Below, in pieces: positions 13,519 through 25,735 of a DNA stretch of 64,000 nucleotides; the first letter of the stretch is position 1; every line of letters starts with the position of its first letter. The stretch is from Aphelocoma coerulescens. Its lineage: Eukaryota; Chordata; Aves; Passeriformes; Corvidae. The notes under the pieces are model-generated. The model saw nothing but the letters and a program-made list of their open reading frames with translations, was not told where the DNA came from and did no database searches. The stretch spans positions 496,001-560,000 of the forward strand of contig NC_091034.1 in assembly GCF_041296385.1 (NCBI RefSeq), in the 5' to 3' direction. The translations under genes and the position numbers were made by a program.

Positions 13519-16500
13519 AGCTCACTGCCAGGTAGGACTGAGCACGCCGAACAAAAGGCTTCGCCCCACGAGTGGAGGACAGTGGAGCTGGGAAGGATGG
13601 GGTGATGCCAGGGAAGTTCCAGCTGCTATGACTGGCAGAGCTTTTCCCTTTGAAGCTTTTCAGAGCTGTCCGGTTTCCCAGCCGGCTCAATGAAGTGTTT
13701 CTGCCGTTGGGATGTTCACCTCCTGCATTTTAATTGCATGGTGAATAGAGAAGAGGCTGCAGAGGAGAACCATGCTCCTGTAAAGCTCCCTGCCATCACA
13801 TCCCTGCATGCTTGGGGGGGTTTTATAGATTCCTTGCTCCAAAAAGCTGAAAGAAATGCTCAAATTTGATGTGGTTTCTTGCCCTTCTGTAATCTTGCTC
13901 GACGGTTTTTCTTTGGCTTTTTTAATGCACAGTTTTGGTACAAGCAGGGACACGTGTGGGGATTATATAACCCTGGGGAAGCCGGTGGGAGACTGGCTCC
14001 GTTTCTGGGCAGGGATGAAAATCAGGAGTTCTGGAATGGTTTTGTGTGAGGTGTTTGCATAGGCGCCCATGGGTACCGCGGGTGTTCTTACTCCTGGGAA
14101 ACGGCGCTTCCTCGGAGCTGTGAGCTGGAAGGGGAGGAGAGGCCAAGGGTGCTTGGGGTAAAATGGTTGCTAGTTGCTGAAATGAGCTTAGGTGAGAAGC
14201 ACCATTCGAGGGAAAATGAATCCATTTTGGGAGAAAATGGAATAATGTTCTTTCTTTCTGCCTCCAATCTCGGTGGAGCAGAGAAACCTGTACAAATTCC
14301 TGCTGAAGGGCTGATTTTGGTGTGTGTTCCCAGGTCATTCATGGCTGGAACAGCACACAGAAATCTCGTAGAATTGCAGTTTTGTAGTATGATTGAAACA
14401 AGCAGAGAAGTGTGATATAAGGAGGAGATTTCTGCAAGGAATTCCTGCTGTCATTTTGCTCAGCATTTGGCAGTGTCACTGATTGCTCCAGCAGCTCCAG
14501 GCTGGATTTTTTTTTCTTAATCGCTTTACAGAGCAGTCACATATTCCCCTCTCCTCAGAGTGTGGCTGTGGCTCTCTACTTAACAGAGATCCTCCTCTTT
14601 TTAGGGAGATTTTTGGTTTCCAGAAAAATTCTGTTTGGTTTCCAGCTGGCATTCCTTCTCCCACTGGGTCTATAATAGCTCCCGAAATTCCCCAGCTTGT
14701 AATCACTGCTGCAGCCAGATGGGGACTAGGTGGAACTCCCACTGCATCTGTGCCTGCCTTTATGAATCTGCCAGAAGTGTCTCACTTAGGTGAGATTTTG
14801 AATATATATTTCATGAGTTAATGAGCCCTGAACAGCGACGAGGAGAATCCAGCGCTGGTACTGCCAGGGTTGCCATCCTTCTCCTGGATGCTGGCATGAT
14901 GCTGATGGAGCAGGGAGAGCTCTAAGGAGTCGTTCAGCCTGACATGAGCAAAGCAGAGGCTGCAGTTCCACTTTACCAACCTGATGGTACTTTAAGAGGT
15001 TCTCCTTGGATTCAAGAGGGTCTCTTTGCTCCTGCTCTTCTGCTTCATTGCTCTCCTCGTCTTTTCTCCCTGTGGAAGGAGCTCTGAAAACTGTGTGAGG
15101 TTTGGATTATCTTTGCTTTTCCCCCCTTCCCTCTCCCTTCCCACCCTCCTGGATCATTTCAGAGCACAGTTGCACAAGTCGGTGATGAGGGTGGCAAGGA
15201 TATAGGGGAGGAGGAGAGGGGAGGAAGAGGGAGGGCACAGGATGCTCCTGGATTGGATCTCAGCATGGCAGGGTAGTAACACTGAACAGCTGCCTGAGTT
15301 ACTCAGTGCATCCTGGCATTCCTGGCTGTGGTGAATCCAGTGCTGCAGTGGGGCTGGGCTGGCTGGACTTCAACTCCTGCACTTGCCTGGGTGTGCTGAG
15401 GAACCTGAGGGCAGCGATCCCAAGGCTTGTGCTGCATTTGGGGATGTGCAGCCCTGGTGGCACCAAAATCTCTGTGTGAGAGCAGATGAGTGAGTGCCCT
15501 GGGGTGGTGTGGGTGTGGATGGGATGGGATGATGCTGCTGGATGAGGTTCTGCTTCCCACCTGCCTGCCCTGACCCGTTCACCCCCCTTGGTGGAGTATC
15601 CGTGCTGTCACTTAACCCATTCCTAGGAAAAGAGCCTCATTAGCACAAGTCATGATGAACTTTGCTGTCACCCTGGCTTGCTCCTCCCACAGTTACAGCA
15701 GCTGTTACCCCAGGACAGGCTCCTGTGGCAGGGAGAGGGAAGGTGGTGGTTTCCACTGGGGAGCAGGAACGAGCTCCAAGAGGCTTGCTGGGAACCAGAA
15801 GCCTTTCCACTTGCCCAGCTCCTCTCAGGGAAGCAGGAACCTTTCCACTTGCCCAGCTTCTTGCAGAGAGTCAGTCTATGGATGCCACAAGTTGGATGCT
15901 GGAAATAATCAATTTCTCCAACCATTATTTCATTAAGGCTTACTAGAATTTAAGGCATTTTGTTCCTATCAGTGTTGTGGCCAGGTAAAGTCCTTTGGAA
16001 AAAAGGACTTTAAAAAGGTTTCTTTTGGATCTGATGAGAATCATCCCTTCCTAGGAGAGATCTTAAACAGTGACTCCAAACTCTGCAAATCCGTTGGAAC
16101 TGCTCCTTCCTTCAGGCAGCTCTTCCTGGGTGCAAAAAGACCGGTTGCTCTGCTCAAAGGAGATTATTTCCTCCTGACTTATATAAGTTCTAAAATAAGA
16201 AAATAAATCCCAACCTTGTCAAGGATGAAACTGTTTTTCCAAACTCGGGAATGATCCCTTTTGAAGCAGCGATTGCTTCAATGAATTGTCAGGAGTGCCT
16301 AGAGATGGGAAATCTCAGCTGTGACACAAGGGGGGCAGCTCCGTCCCGGGCCTCGGGCTGTCATCCCTGTCATAGGGATGTTCTGGGGGAGAGGGAATGG
16401 TGCTACAGCAGGAAATTGGAGTTTTCATTCCATCTTGCAGTGTGTTTTTAATCCTTCTCTCCCAGATTTTGGCTTTTTTGTTGTTATTTTCCAAAACTCG

Positions 16501-18014
16501 GGGGTGAATGCAAGATCCTTGGGATGAAGGCTGGGAGTGGCTCTGCTGAAGTTTGTGATAAATCTTGCTGTTGTTTGGCTGAGTCAGGGTTTTAAATCCC
16601 GTCTGTTTGTTAAAAACCTCTCTGTTTATCAAACGACACCACTCGGGCCTGAGCTGGCAGATGTGCAAAGTGCAGATGAGCTTTAGACCCTGCGAACAAA
16701 TTCCTGCCCTCGTTAAAAAAAAGGCAAAAAGAGACACGGGGTGAATGAGCACCAGCCTGGGCACCAGCGGGGCCGGATCCTGTTCCTGGTCTCCTGTCCT
16801 GGAGCTGGCCGTGGGCTGTCCCCTGTCACCTGCCAGGGTGACGGGCCAGGACCTCCCTGCAAAGGTGGTGCTAAGGTCAGGGCTGGGCTCTTCCCAGTGT
16901 AATCCCATCAAGCAGCTTTTTACTGTGTCTGCTGCTCAAACGTTGAATATATAACAAAACTTAGAAGTTTTAGAGCAATTTCTGAGCCTGTTTGGTGAGG
17001 AAGAGCTTTTTAGTGACGAGTTCAGAGCCAGAGTAGAGCGAGATTGTAAATTTAATTGTCTCTGTGTTTCTGATGCTGTAAATTTGCCTCAGCACTGCTG
17101 GAGGAGGAGCTGATCCAGCTGGGATGTGCTGTGAGCAGTCGGCAGGGGCAGAGCAGGTTGTGTCTGAACAGTCCTTACTTCAGCCTTAACATTTGGTGCA
17201 TTTTAAGGGGAATAGTTGGGATTGTGGAGCTTGGGAGGGCTGTCGAGTTGTGTCAGCGCTGGCAGGGTCTGTCCTGTCACTGTGATGTTGGTCCCTGCAA
17301 AGCTTTGGGCAACAGCATTTATTTGGAGATCAAACTTGGGGTGCAAAGAGTCTCTTGAAATTTCAACTCAAACTAATCTGGGCTCAGAATTTAACTCAGC
17401 AATGTGTTTTTCCTTGTTAGAACAAAACCAACAAGTGTTTTCATGGCTTCATTTTCTTTTTGAGTATCCCACTGTGCTAACACGTGAGGTCTGTGTCCTT
17501 CCATGTGTGCAAGAGCCTCAGTCAATCCAGCTGTTCTCATGTTCCATGACATTTTGATGTGTAAAATGTAAACAGCAGGAAGGTGAAATCTGATTCTGGC
17601 ATTTAGGAAAATTTTTCAGCATTTAGGAAAATTTCCATGACAGTGGCCGTTGGGTATTGCCTAGGTCTGTGTGAGGCCGCACGGTGTTACCCAAGTCAGG
17701 CTTTTTTATTCTTTTGGATCCCTGCATCCCCCAGTTTTATTCCACAGGTAAACCAGATTCTGTTGTGGGGTATTTTTGTGCATAGTTTTTTCCGCTTCCC
17801 ACCCTCCCCCGGATTTCCACAATACCTTTACAATTAAGAAAACTCTTGCAATTTGCCTTCAAGTCACCCTGCAACAGCTCCTCAAAACCTCCTATCCATC
17901 TGACAGCCCTTTCTTTTGGTGGGTGGATGAGGAAAGGAGTCACTGGGTGAAGAGAGGCAAACAAGGAAACAATTCCAGCAGGATTCCTGCGTGGTTAGCA
18001 AAACAGGAGCTGCC

Positions 18015-18445
18015 ATTGTCCGGCGGTGCCCTGCTGATCCGCAGGGTTTGTCCCGCTGAATGCCGAGGCCTTGTGGCTTCTGGGATTTTTCCCTTACTCT
18101 TTCAAATAAAAGCAGAGGTGGGGGATGCTCCTGACGGGCCCAAGGTTTTGTGGCTTATTCGGCGACGAGTTTGCGTCGGTTCCCTCGCTGTGTGTGCGAG
18201 AGCAGCTGCCTTTGGAGCCACGGGAGATCCCGAGGGCTCGGAGGGTCCCGGGGGTGGGGGTGCCCCTGGGTGTGCCCCTGAACACAGCCCTGCCTTCCAC
18301 GCTGCTTTCCTTGACTTGCTGTGTTGCAGAATCCCCCGAGGTCCTGTCCAGCAGCCCCTCGAGGATCGGATCTTCACTCCGACCGTCTCGGCTGTGTACA
18401 GCACTGTGAGTATCTGCCGGGCGGGGACCGCGCGCGGAGGCCAGG
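18015..18445. promoter_or_regulatory. CpG-rich segment around the first visible exon
   Basis: By hand count there are about 33 CpG dinucleotides in about 450 bp, with G+C near 60 percent. Nearby introns have only scattered CpGs. The segment covers the 300 bp before the 18330 exon, the exon itself, and the start of the next intron (gccgggcggggaccgcgcgcgg). This meets the usual CpG-island ratio by rough estimate. It may be an alternative EIF4G3 promoter or an intragenic island. No TATA or initiator element stands out, so a promoter role is inference. Confidence 0.35.
18330..18405 (+). CDS. EIF4G3: eIF4GII exon, long N-terminal leader (76 nt)
   Basis: The exon follows a tgctgtgttgcag acceptor and ends at act|gtgagt. 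Its first base completes a codon begun in an unseen upstream exon. The remaining 25 codons read IPRGPVQQPLEDRIFTPTVS followed by AVYST. This segment belongs to the long N-terminal isoforms of eIF4GII and joins in phase 0 to VTQVARQ in the next exon, 8 kb downstream. It has no known domain; the leader is low complexity and probably disordered. The same frame stays open upstream across the acceptor to an ATG at 17776, so this exon could also be the 3' part of a larger first exon. The exon lies in a CpG-rich stretch, unlike its neighbours. A sense CR1 fragment starts about 180 bp after its donor. Confidence 0.88.
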
Positions 18446-18582
18446 TGGGCGTGCAAAAACCCCGTGCAGTTAGAAACTCTGCAGTCACAAACGATACCGT
18501 GGGGAAAATGCCTCTTCTTTCTGCCTCCTGAAATAAATGGTGCTCAAAAAGACCCTTCTCCTTGCATGTGAGTAGGAAAAGA

Positions 18583-18928
18583 AGGGGGGACCTTCTGGCT
18601 CTCCACAGCTCTCTGACAGGAGGATGCAGCCAGGGGGAAGTCGGGCTGTGCTCCCAGGAAACAAGGGACAGGACAAGGGGACACAGCCTCAAGTTGTGCC
18701 AAGGGAGGTTCACGTTGGATATTGGAAAAATCTCTTCATTGAAAGGGTGGTCAGACATTGGCACAGGCTGCCCAGGGCAGTGGTGGAGTCACATCCCTGG
18801 AACTGTTCAAAAGATAGTGTGGATGTGGCACCTGGGCACAGGGGTTGGGTGGGCATTGGGATTTTGGTCAAACATTGGACTTGATCTTGGAGGTCTTTTC
18901 CACCCTTAATAATTCTATGATTTTATGA
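18583..18928 (+). mobile_element. CR1 LINE 3' fragment, sense
   Basis: It starts at ggggggaccttctggctctc and continues through gggacaggacaaggggac, ggttcacgttggatattgg and ggtcttttccacccttaata before attctatgat. About 345 bp long and 5'-truncated, it lies close behind the 18330 exon donor. Confidence 0.92.
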
Positions 18929-19721
18929 AAAACCTTTTTTGTTGCATGGGAGCAGGAAGAGAAGAAATCTTTGGAGGACTTGTGGGTCCATTGCTATTTT
19001 TAAGTGTTTCTGGTTTTATTTAGCATATTGAGAGTGGGTTTTCCCAATAGTATCACTGAAGTGACAGTGTTTTGGCCATATTTTCACTCTGGTGACTCCA
19101 TCTCCTTCCTTTCCCCTGCCTCGCAAAGATTGATTTTTTTGTGTATTAGTGGCTTCACATTTCTAATACCTTCTTATCAGAAAAATAATCAAGAAAGATT
19201 TGTTTTCACGTGAAACGTTCTACTGCACAGAGGAAGAAATGTTTGGTAGTAGATTGAATATTTGGGATAGGTCCCCTTGGCTCGCTGTGCTTGATGTTTG
19301 CTAATGTATAATATTGATTATTGTAGAAATTTGGCTTAGAAACAGCCATGTTTATTTGTGAACACAATAGTCTTTTCCTTTTATTCATTTCTTTTTTTCC
19401 AATGGCAATAGCTGGAAGCCTAGGGTTATTTATAAGCTTTGCTAAATCAGCACAGCCCTGGGAAAGTCATATTTTGCTTTTCTGGTTGGGATAGTGCAAA
19501 TATTTTTAATGCCAAAAAACCCTGCTTTTAAGCTGCTCTTTTAATTATTTGGAAAACAGGAAGAAAAGCTGTAGATAGGATAAATTCAGTATATTTTATG
19601 CAGGAACATAAGCTGCTTATAGAAAAACATAAGCTGCTGTGCAAGGTTTTCTCCTTCTCTGTTAGCAGGAGTGACTGGGGATGGGGTTCTCGGCCTTGGC
19701 TCCCTGGGGGTTGGAGCACCT

Positions 19722-19892
19722 CTTGCCCAGAGCAGCTGTGGCTGCCCCTGGATCCCTGGAAATGCCCAAGGCCAGGCTGGACGGGGCTTGGAGCAACCTG
19801 GCACAGTGGAAGGTGTCCCTGCCCATGGCAGGGGTGGAATGGGATGAGGATGATTAAAGTTCCTCCCAAACCAAACCATTCCATGATGATTC
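19722..19892 (+). mobile_element. CR1 LINE 3' fragment, sense
   Basis: It contains ttgcccagagcagctgtggc through ccaaaccattccatgat, a short 3' end copy. Confidence 0.9.
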
Positions 19893-20300
19893 AGTGATGA
19901 TGCTGGTATTTAGCCTTTCCCTTTTTTGGGTTGTAGAGGAGTTTTGTGATCCCTCCTCTGCTGTGGCTGTCAGGGGTGCTAAGCTGAGCTTTGGGCAGGA
20001 TTGAGGGTAAAAGTGCTGCCAGGTGCCCATTGGGCCCAGCAATGCAGCAGCTCAGGTGGCTGTAGTGGCAGAAGGACTCAGGTGTGGCTGTGTGTGGTCT
20101 GGTGGCCAGGGAGCCAAGGATTCCCATCCAGGTGAGTTGGAATGGTTGGATGCAGCTCTGACAAGGGTTGAAGATACTGAGGTTTGTGGCGTTGACAGCA
20201 GTGAATCAACAAACCCGAGCTGCAGGCTTTGTGCTCCTGCTGTTCTCAGTAAATGGTATAGAAATGTTTGTGTGCAAAAAGGCAAAACCAAAGGAACAAA

Positions 20301-20494
20301 TTCGGAAGAAATCCTTCCCTGAGGTGGGCAGGCCTTGGCACAGGGTTCCCAGAGCAGCTGTGGCTGCCCCATCCCTGGGAGTGCCCAAGGCCAGGTTGGA
20401 CGTGGCTTGGAGCACCCTGGAATAGTGGGAGGTGTCCCTGCCCATGGAACAAGGTGAGCTTTAAGAGCCCTTCCAGCCCAAACCATTCTGTGAA
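20301..20494 (+). mobile_element. CR1 LINE 3' fragment, sense
   Basis: It runs from ttcggaagaaatccttccct to ccagcccaaaccattctgtg. It is of the same type as the 19722 copy and about 400 bp after it. Confidence 0.9.
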
Positions 20495-21145
20495 CATAAA
20501 TGTACAAACCCTTATAATAAATAATTCAGTTTATATTATCTTTCATATACCCCGTACAACACTTAAAAAACACTTTAAAAATATCTGAATTCCTTTAAAA
20601 GAAGGTTATTTTTTTCACTTCTTTCCTCCCAAGATATAATGCAGATGCCTGTGGTGAAAATATGACTGTAAAAATTTAAATTAATGTAAAATAGAAAAGT
20701 AACTGTGAAGAATGACCCAAAATAGCTTTTCAGTGTGGAAAAATATCACTCCTTGCTATGTTACAGGAATAGAAGACAGGGCTGGGAGTATCTCAGTTCC
20801 AGGATTTGAGAATGCACAAGTTTGAGAGAAAATTTCATGTTTTGGGGAAAGGAGAGAAATTTCTCGGCTGGGTTCCTTTCAGGCTTCCATTTGAAGCCCC
20901 AGGCGGATTTCAGATTCAGAGGGAGTCCAGGGAAAAATGAATTGGGATGGAAAAAGCACATGATGGGAGGGCCTTGACAAATTCATTCATGAAAGGTCTC
21001 TGAGGTTTCTTACACAAAGGAACAGCACCACGTGTTTAAGGCCTGGGTTTGCATTAAACAGTCATTTTTTATTTGATGGATTTGGTATAATTTGTCTAGA
21101 TTTTACAAAAATCCTCTAACTGAAGGTGAGGAAGAGCACTATGAA

Positions 21146-21222
21146 ATCACAGAATCATGAAGGTTGGGAAAGACCTCCAAGATCTTCAAGTCCAACCTCC
21201 AAGTCCATCCGCAGTACCCAGG
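21146..21222 (-). mobile_element. CR1-like 3' end, antisense, short
   Basis: tcacagaatcatgaaggttg followed by ggaaagacctccaagatctt matches the reverse complement of a CR1 3' end of a different subfamily. Only about 75 bp is recognisable. Confidence 0.7.
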
Positions 21223-22550
21223 GGCTGCTTTTTCCCTTTGGCGTTTTATTCCCTTGCACATGCTCTGTGGGATTCCACATGGGTTATGGATCCTCATTCC
21301 CAAAGATGTGTGTTTTTCAGAGCATGGCTGGTTTGGGAAGAGGTCTGGGGTCCATAACCACCCTGTGGTGACTCTGAGCCGTGTTTGTTCCTGTACATCA
21401 TGCATGGGCTGGGAGGAGAAGTTGTTTGAGATATGAACAACCCACAGATGAACCCCCAATTTTTAGTCATATAAAGATGAAAAGTAATTCAATTACCCCT
21501 TCCATGCCTTCCCACATGCATTATCAGGACCTTGGTTGCACATTCCAGAGCTCTTTTTCTCTTCCCACAGCTACAAAAGTGGGAATGGAAAATCATGTGG
21601 CTTCCACTGTGAGCCCCAATAATAAAACTGAATCTGAGGAACAAGTTTTGCTGTAGGGCAGAGGTAGGAGGTGAGGAAGGGGCCAAGTGGGATGAAGTTT
21701 GTCTGAGAACTTGGAGATGCTCAAAATTCACAACAAGGCTTTGATAAAACCTCTTTTTCAAGGAAATCGTACTGGTATTAGACCCAAACCCAGCTAAATT
21801 AATCATAAATCAAATTTATTTATTTATTGTGACATCTTATACTGGGTGGGTTGTTGGTTTGGGTTTTTTAATAAATAAATCCAGCAGTAGAATTATTTTA
21901 AAGCAAACTACAGTTGGACATAATTATTTCAATGAACTGATCTTGTAATAATTTTCCCTCATCAATAATGGTGAATGCTCTGTTGCAAAGCTACATTTGG
22001 ACATAAAGATTTGGGGGTTGTCCTGAAAGCAGCTTCTTACCTGGTGTTTCCTAATCCTCTGCACTGCAGGAAATGAGGGTGATTACTCGTGTGGCCTCTG
22101 CAAGATCCCAAACTGCAGAGTTCAGAAGGGGCATAAGAATGAAATTCTGTTTCTGTTGTAAATCATTTCAAGAGAGTTTTTTGGGTTGGAGTTTCTTTGA
22201 AAGACATAGACCTCTAATAGGAAGGGAACTGTGCAAAAGGTGACCGTAGATCCCACCTGCCACCCCTGTTCTGTGCCCAGGGGAATGGGGCAGATTGCAT
22301 GGAAAATGAGATTAATGAGCAGAAGCAGATGTGCTCTTCAAATTCAGCACGAGGCACAACTCTGGAGTTGGCTAAGAAGAATAATGGTGTTCATGGGCAT
22401 CCAGTTTTTGCACAAATAACTGGTTTTGGCAGGTTATGGTGGAGGTTTGTAACTGCCTTAGTAACATGTTGTGATTGGAAGTGCTGAAGCTTGGACCAAA
22501 ACTACTCTGAAATGTTTATGAAAGTTTTTTTGTCAGCTGAGGAGCAACAC

Positions 22551-22650
22551 TGAGGCCATGAGCAACCTGGTCTAGTGGAAGGTGTTCTACCCACGGCATG
22601 GGAGGAGTTAAAGGTCCCTTCCAACCCAAACCATTCCATGATTCTGTGAG
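22551..22650 (+). mobile_element. CR1 LINE 3' fragment, sense, short
   Basis: gagcaacctggtctagtgga through aaccattccatgattctgtg. It lies about 170 bp before the candidate 56-nt exon. Confidence 0.85.
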
Positions 22651-22817
22651 TGACTTCTGGATGTGAACTGGTTAGGAGTGAGTGATAACAAGGTGTATTT
22701 GTGAGGGGAGAAGTCGCTTGGTCAGGTGCAGCCTGGAGCAGGGTCCATGTGGCGGGGCTGGATGCAGCACTCGTTGAAGCCATCGCTGTTAATTGCTGTC
22801 CCCCCATGTCCCTTCAG

Positions 22818-22873
22818 AGCGGGTGCCAACTCCTGTCAGGGTGCCCGGCTCACGCCAGCTGGGGGCAAAGAAG
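22818..22873 (+). other. Candidate 56-nt cassette/poison exon
   Basis: The segment lies between a good acceptor (ctgtccccccatgtcccttcag, with a gttaat branch-like site about 28 nt upstream) and a strong donor (aag|gtaagg). It sits in the intron between the first two visible coding exons. Its length is not a multiple of three. If spliced between them, its last two bases join GTAACA of the next exon to make AGG then TAA, an immediate stop. It could be a poison exon, an exon of an alternative 5' UTR, or a chance pairing. In another frame it reads RVPTPVRVPGSRQLGAKK, which I do not recognise. Confidence 0.3.
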
Positions 22874-23223
22874 GTAAGGGGAAGTGAGGAACCTGTTTGT
22901 CCCAAATTTTCAGGGACTAAGGGTTGACTGCATCATTCACCCTTGGGGTGTTTGGTTGGTTTCTGTCCCGGGGTGCCCAGTGGTCCCCCCGAGTGTTTCA
23001 CACCCAGCAGAGGTTCCGTGATTCGCTTTCGTGTCCTTTAAAGGGATCTTCCTGCAGTGAAGAGAATCCTGTAAAAAAGGGATTAGGGAGGATTAGCTGC
23101 TCCAGCCACCCTGTGCTTAAAGGAAGGATCTGGGTCAGGAGGCCGACGCGGTCCCTGCCTGGCTGCTGTGGAGGCTGTGGAATGTGCAGGAGGGAAGTTC
23201 AGTTCCTCATCCTGTTCCAGCCT

Positions 23224-23383
23224 AGAATCATGGAATGGTTTGGGTTGGAAGGGTCCTTAAAGCCCATCCAGAGCCACCCCTGCCATGGACAGGGACTCCT
23301 TCCACTATCCCAGGTTGCTCCAAGCCCCAGTGTCCAGCCTGGCCTTGGACACTGCCAGGGATCCAGGGGCAGCCACAGCTTCA
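23224..23383 (-). mobile_element. CR1 LINE 3' fragment, antisense
   Basis: agaatcatggaatggtttgg, then gccatggacagggactcctt and ccagggatccaggggcagcc. It is a 160-bp 3' end in reverse orientation. Confidence 0.9.
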
Positions 23384-24319
23384 TAAGTACCTGAAACCAG
23401 GGACTTGGATGGGGGAAAGGGTAATCCCTAACTTGTAAAAGATGGAAACGCAAAAGATGTAAAAGATCTCAGAAAGAAAAGCAAGAATCCCAGACTGAGG
23501 TTTTATTTCATATTTCATTACCTGCTTCCTTTAAAATACAGGATTAAGGCTTCTGGAAAACTAAAATTAGCCTCTTGCTACTCTGGGAAAATAGAAAGTC
23601 ATGCTCTAGCAAATTAATATGTAATTTTGTGCATCCATTTTTAGGAGAACAATTCAATCTGTAGATTTAAGGAGGATATTTACTTCCATAGTCATCTCAG
23701 ACCATTTAAGAAACAGCAAACAACACCCTGGGCTCTGTGGGGGCAGACACCCCAGGAGTGATGAGCTTAGACAGTCCCTACCTCACTGATTTGTTAAAAA
23801 TTACTGAGAAAACATAAAAATTCAGCAAGTTTGTCTTCCTTTACTACCTGTTTACATTAAAATCAGTATATTATAATTCAGTTTATTTGTAAATACTTTT
23901 GTTGTAGGAAGAGGAAGGTGTAGAAACACCAACGTTTCTGTAGCTGCTGAGAAAGGCTCTCTGTGCTTTTCCTTCTGCTGGAGCAAACACCAGTCCAAGC
24001 TAGACTTGGCTAACCTTAGGAGGTCCTGGAAGATCAGTGGTAGGCTCCTATGGGCTACTCTCCAAGTGTGCTGTTGCCAAACCGTCAAGCTGGTACAATT
24101 TTATAATTGTTCTGCTGCCTTTGTTAGGCTTTCAAGCCAATTTTAGTGGGTCCAGACCTGTGTCTGTCATGTGTCTGCTGCACTGCACGAGGGTGTCTCA
24201 TGGACAGTCATTCAAGCAGCTGCAGTTTTCCTCTCAGTTCAGCTTCCAGATTTCAGATCCAATCACAAGAGCATTCCTTGATCTCTTTCATTAACCTCCA
24301 ACTTAGGTTGTTTTCCCCA

Positions 24320-24475
24320 AGGTGGTGCTGGAGTCACCATCCCTGGAAGCGTTCACAAGGTGTGGGGATGTGGCACTTGGGAACATGGTTCAGGGGTGGA
24401 CCTGGCAGTGCTGGGTTAATGGTTGAACTCTATGATCTTGGAGGGCTTTCCAAGGTTAGTGTTTCTGGGATTCTA
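24320..24475 (+). mobile_element. CR1 LINE 3' fragment, sense
   Basis: ggtggtgctggagtcaccat, ggggatgtggcacttgggaa, then tctatgatcttggagggctt. It is the subfamily with the 'gatgtggcacttgggg' centre. Confidence 0.88.
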
Positions 24476-25510
24476 TTCCATGGTTCTGTTTGCATGTTAC
24501 AATTTCTGAGGAGGGGGACTGCTGGATGCTGTCCTAACCTGGAGTATTGGTGGTGCCCCTGTCCCCATTGTCAAAGCCCTGTGTGGACTTGGGTGCTGTT
24601 GGATCAGAGGATTTTGGATGGCTCCAGCATTAGCTGGAGTAGTTTTTGCACTGGTGAGAGTAGGGAGGTGAAAACTGGCAGTGGTTGAAGTCCCACAGCT
24701 ATCGCAAAATAACCTCTATTTTCCCCCAAGAAGTGACATTCATGGAGAATCCTGGTGAGGAGCATGGGCACAACCTGCCTCTGGGGCTGTTGATTGGAAT
24801 GATTTCCTGGTATTTTGGGTTGCCTTTGCGTCCTCCCCCTCCCTGACTGCATTTTTTGATATCCATCATGATCCAGAGTCGCTTCTAAGCACTGAGTGCT
24901 GCACGGCTGACATGACAACTCTCTCAGGAGTTGTGGAAGAGACTTTAGTTTTCTCAGGGATGGGCTGTGGAAGGTTTTATGGAGCTCTCTGTTAGGCTGG
25001 CTCTGATTCAGCCGAGGCTGCGTGCGCACACCTGCCAAGAGAGATCAGCCCAAAAAAGAGATGATTCATCCCTGGCAAAGGGAAGGATCCAGTTGGGGAC
25101 AGAGGATGATCACAGGTTCTGCGACTGACCCACCCTTTCCTCTGATGAGCACTCAGGGGCTGTAAATCTTCCCACAGTGAAGGGTCCTGGCCCATTCCCA
25201 AGCCCGGAGCTGTTGCACGTTGTGATTTCTTGGGATTTTGGTGCTGGCGCAGCTGCTGTGGTGGTTTAGGAACTGTAACGACAGGCATGGACACTCTGAG
25301 TGCAATAAAGTGACTTGGAAAAAGCATTTAAGTGGTGAACTCCATGACTTCTGCTCTCTGGGAGCTTGGAGCTAATGCTCCATTAAAGCAGCCAGGAATT
25401 TCCTTCTGCCCTCTTTGCCCTGCTAGGGACAGTCATGCACACGTTGGTCGGCCTGTGAGGTGCCAGTGACCTGTGGGCTCTGGGTGTCTTTAGCTCAGAC
25501 AGAGGAATGT

Positions 25511-25735
25511 TAGATGGGATATTGTGATGAAATCCTTCCCTGTGAGGGTGCTGAGGGCCTGGCACAGAGTGCCCAGAGCAGCTGGGGCTGCCCCTGGATC
25601 CCTGGCAGTGTCCAAGGCCAGGCTGGACATTGGGGCTGGGAGCAGCCTGGGACAGTGGGAGGTGTCCCTGCCCATGGCAGGGGTGGCACTGGATGGGCTT
25701 TAAGGTCCCTTCCAACCCAAACCATTCCATGATTA
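25511..25735 (+). mobile_element. CR1 LINE 3' fragment, sense
   Basis: tagatgggatattgtgatga through ggtcccttccaacccaaacc then attccatgatt. It has an intact-looking 3' terminus. Confidence 0.92.

Larger units (their letters stand above)
1..18329. other. Upstream region / 5' intron, no exon recognised
   Basis: I found no coding exon here, although the 18330 exon needs a donor that leaves two bases of a codon. The region holds the CR1 copies at 6510-6845, 7355-7627 and 9754-10030, the double minisatellite at 12838-13518, and the start of the CpG-rich segment. A purine-rich block at 15195-15240 follows a pyrimidine-rich block at 15115-15155. A small CpG-containing patch lies near 10060-10210. 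The rest is unremarkable A/T-leaning DNA typical of avian introns. Conserved non-coding elements cannot be judged without a comparison. Confidence 0.6.

Noticed and set aside
15115..15240. Pyrimidine block followed by a purine block, possible hairpin or triplex
   Set aside because: The complementarity is loose and both are low-complexity, so a specific structure cannot be supported.
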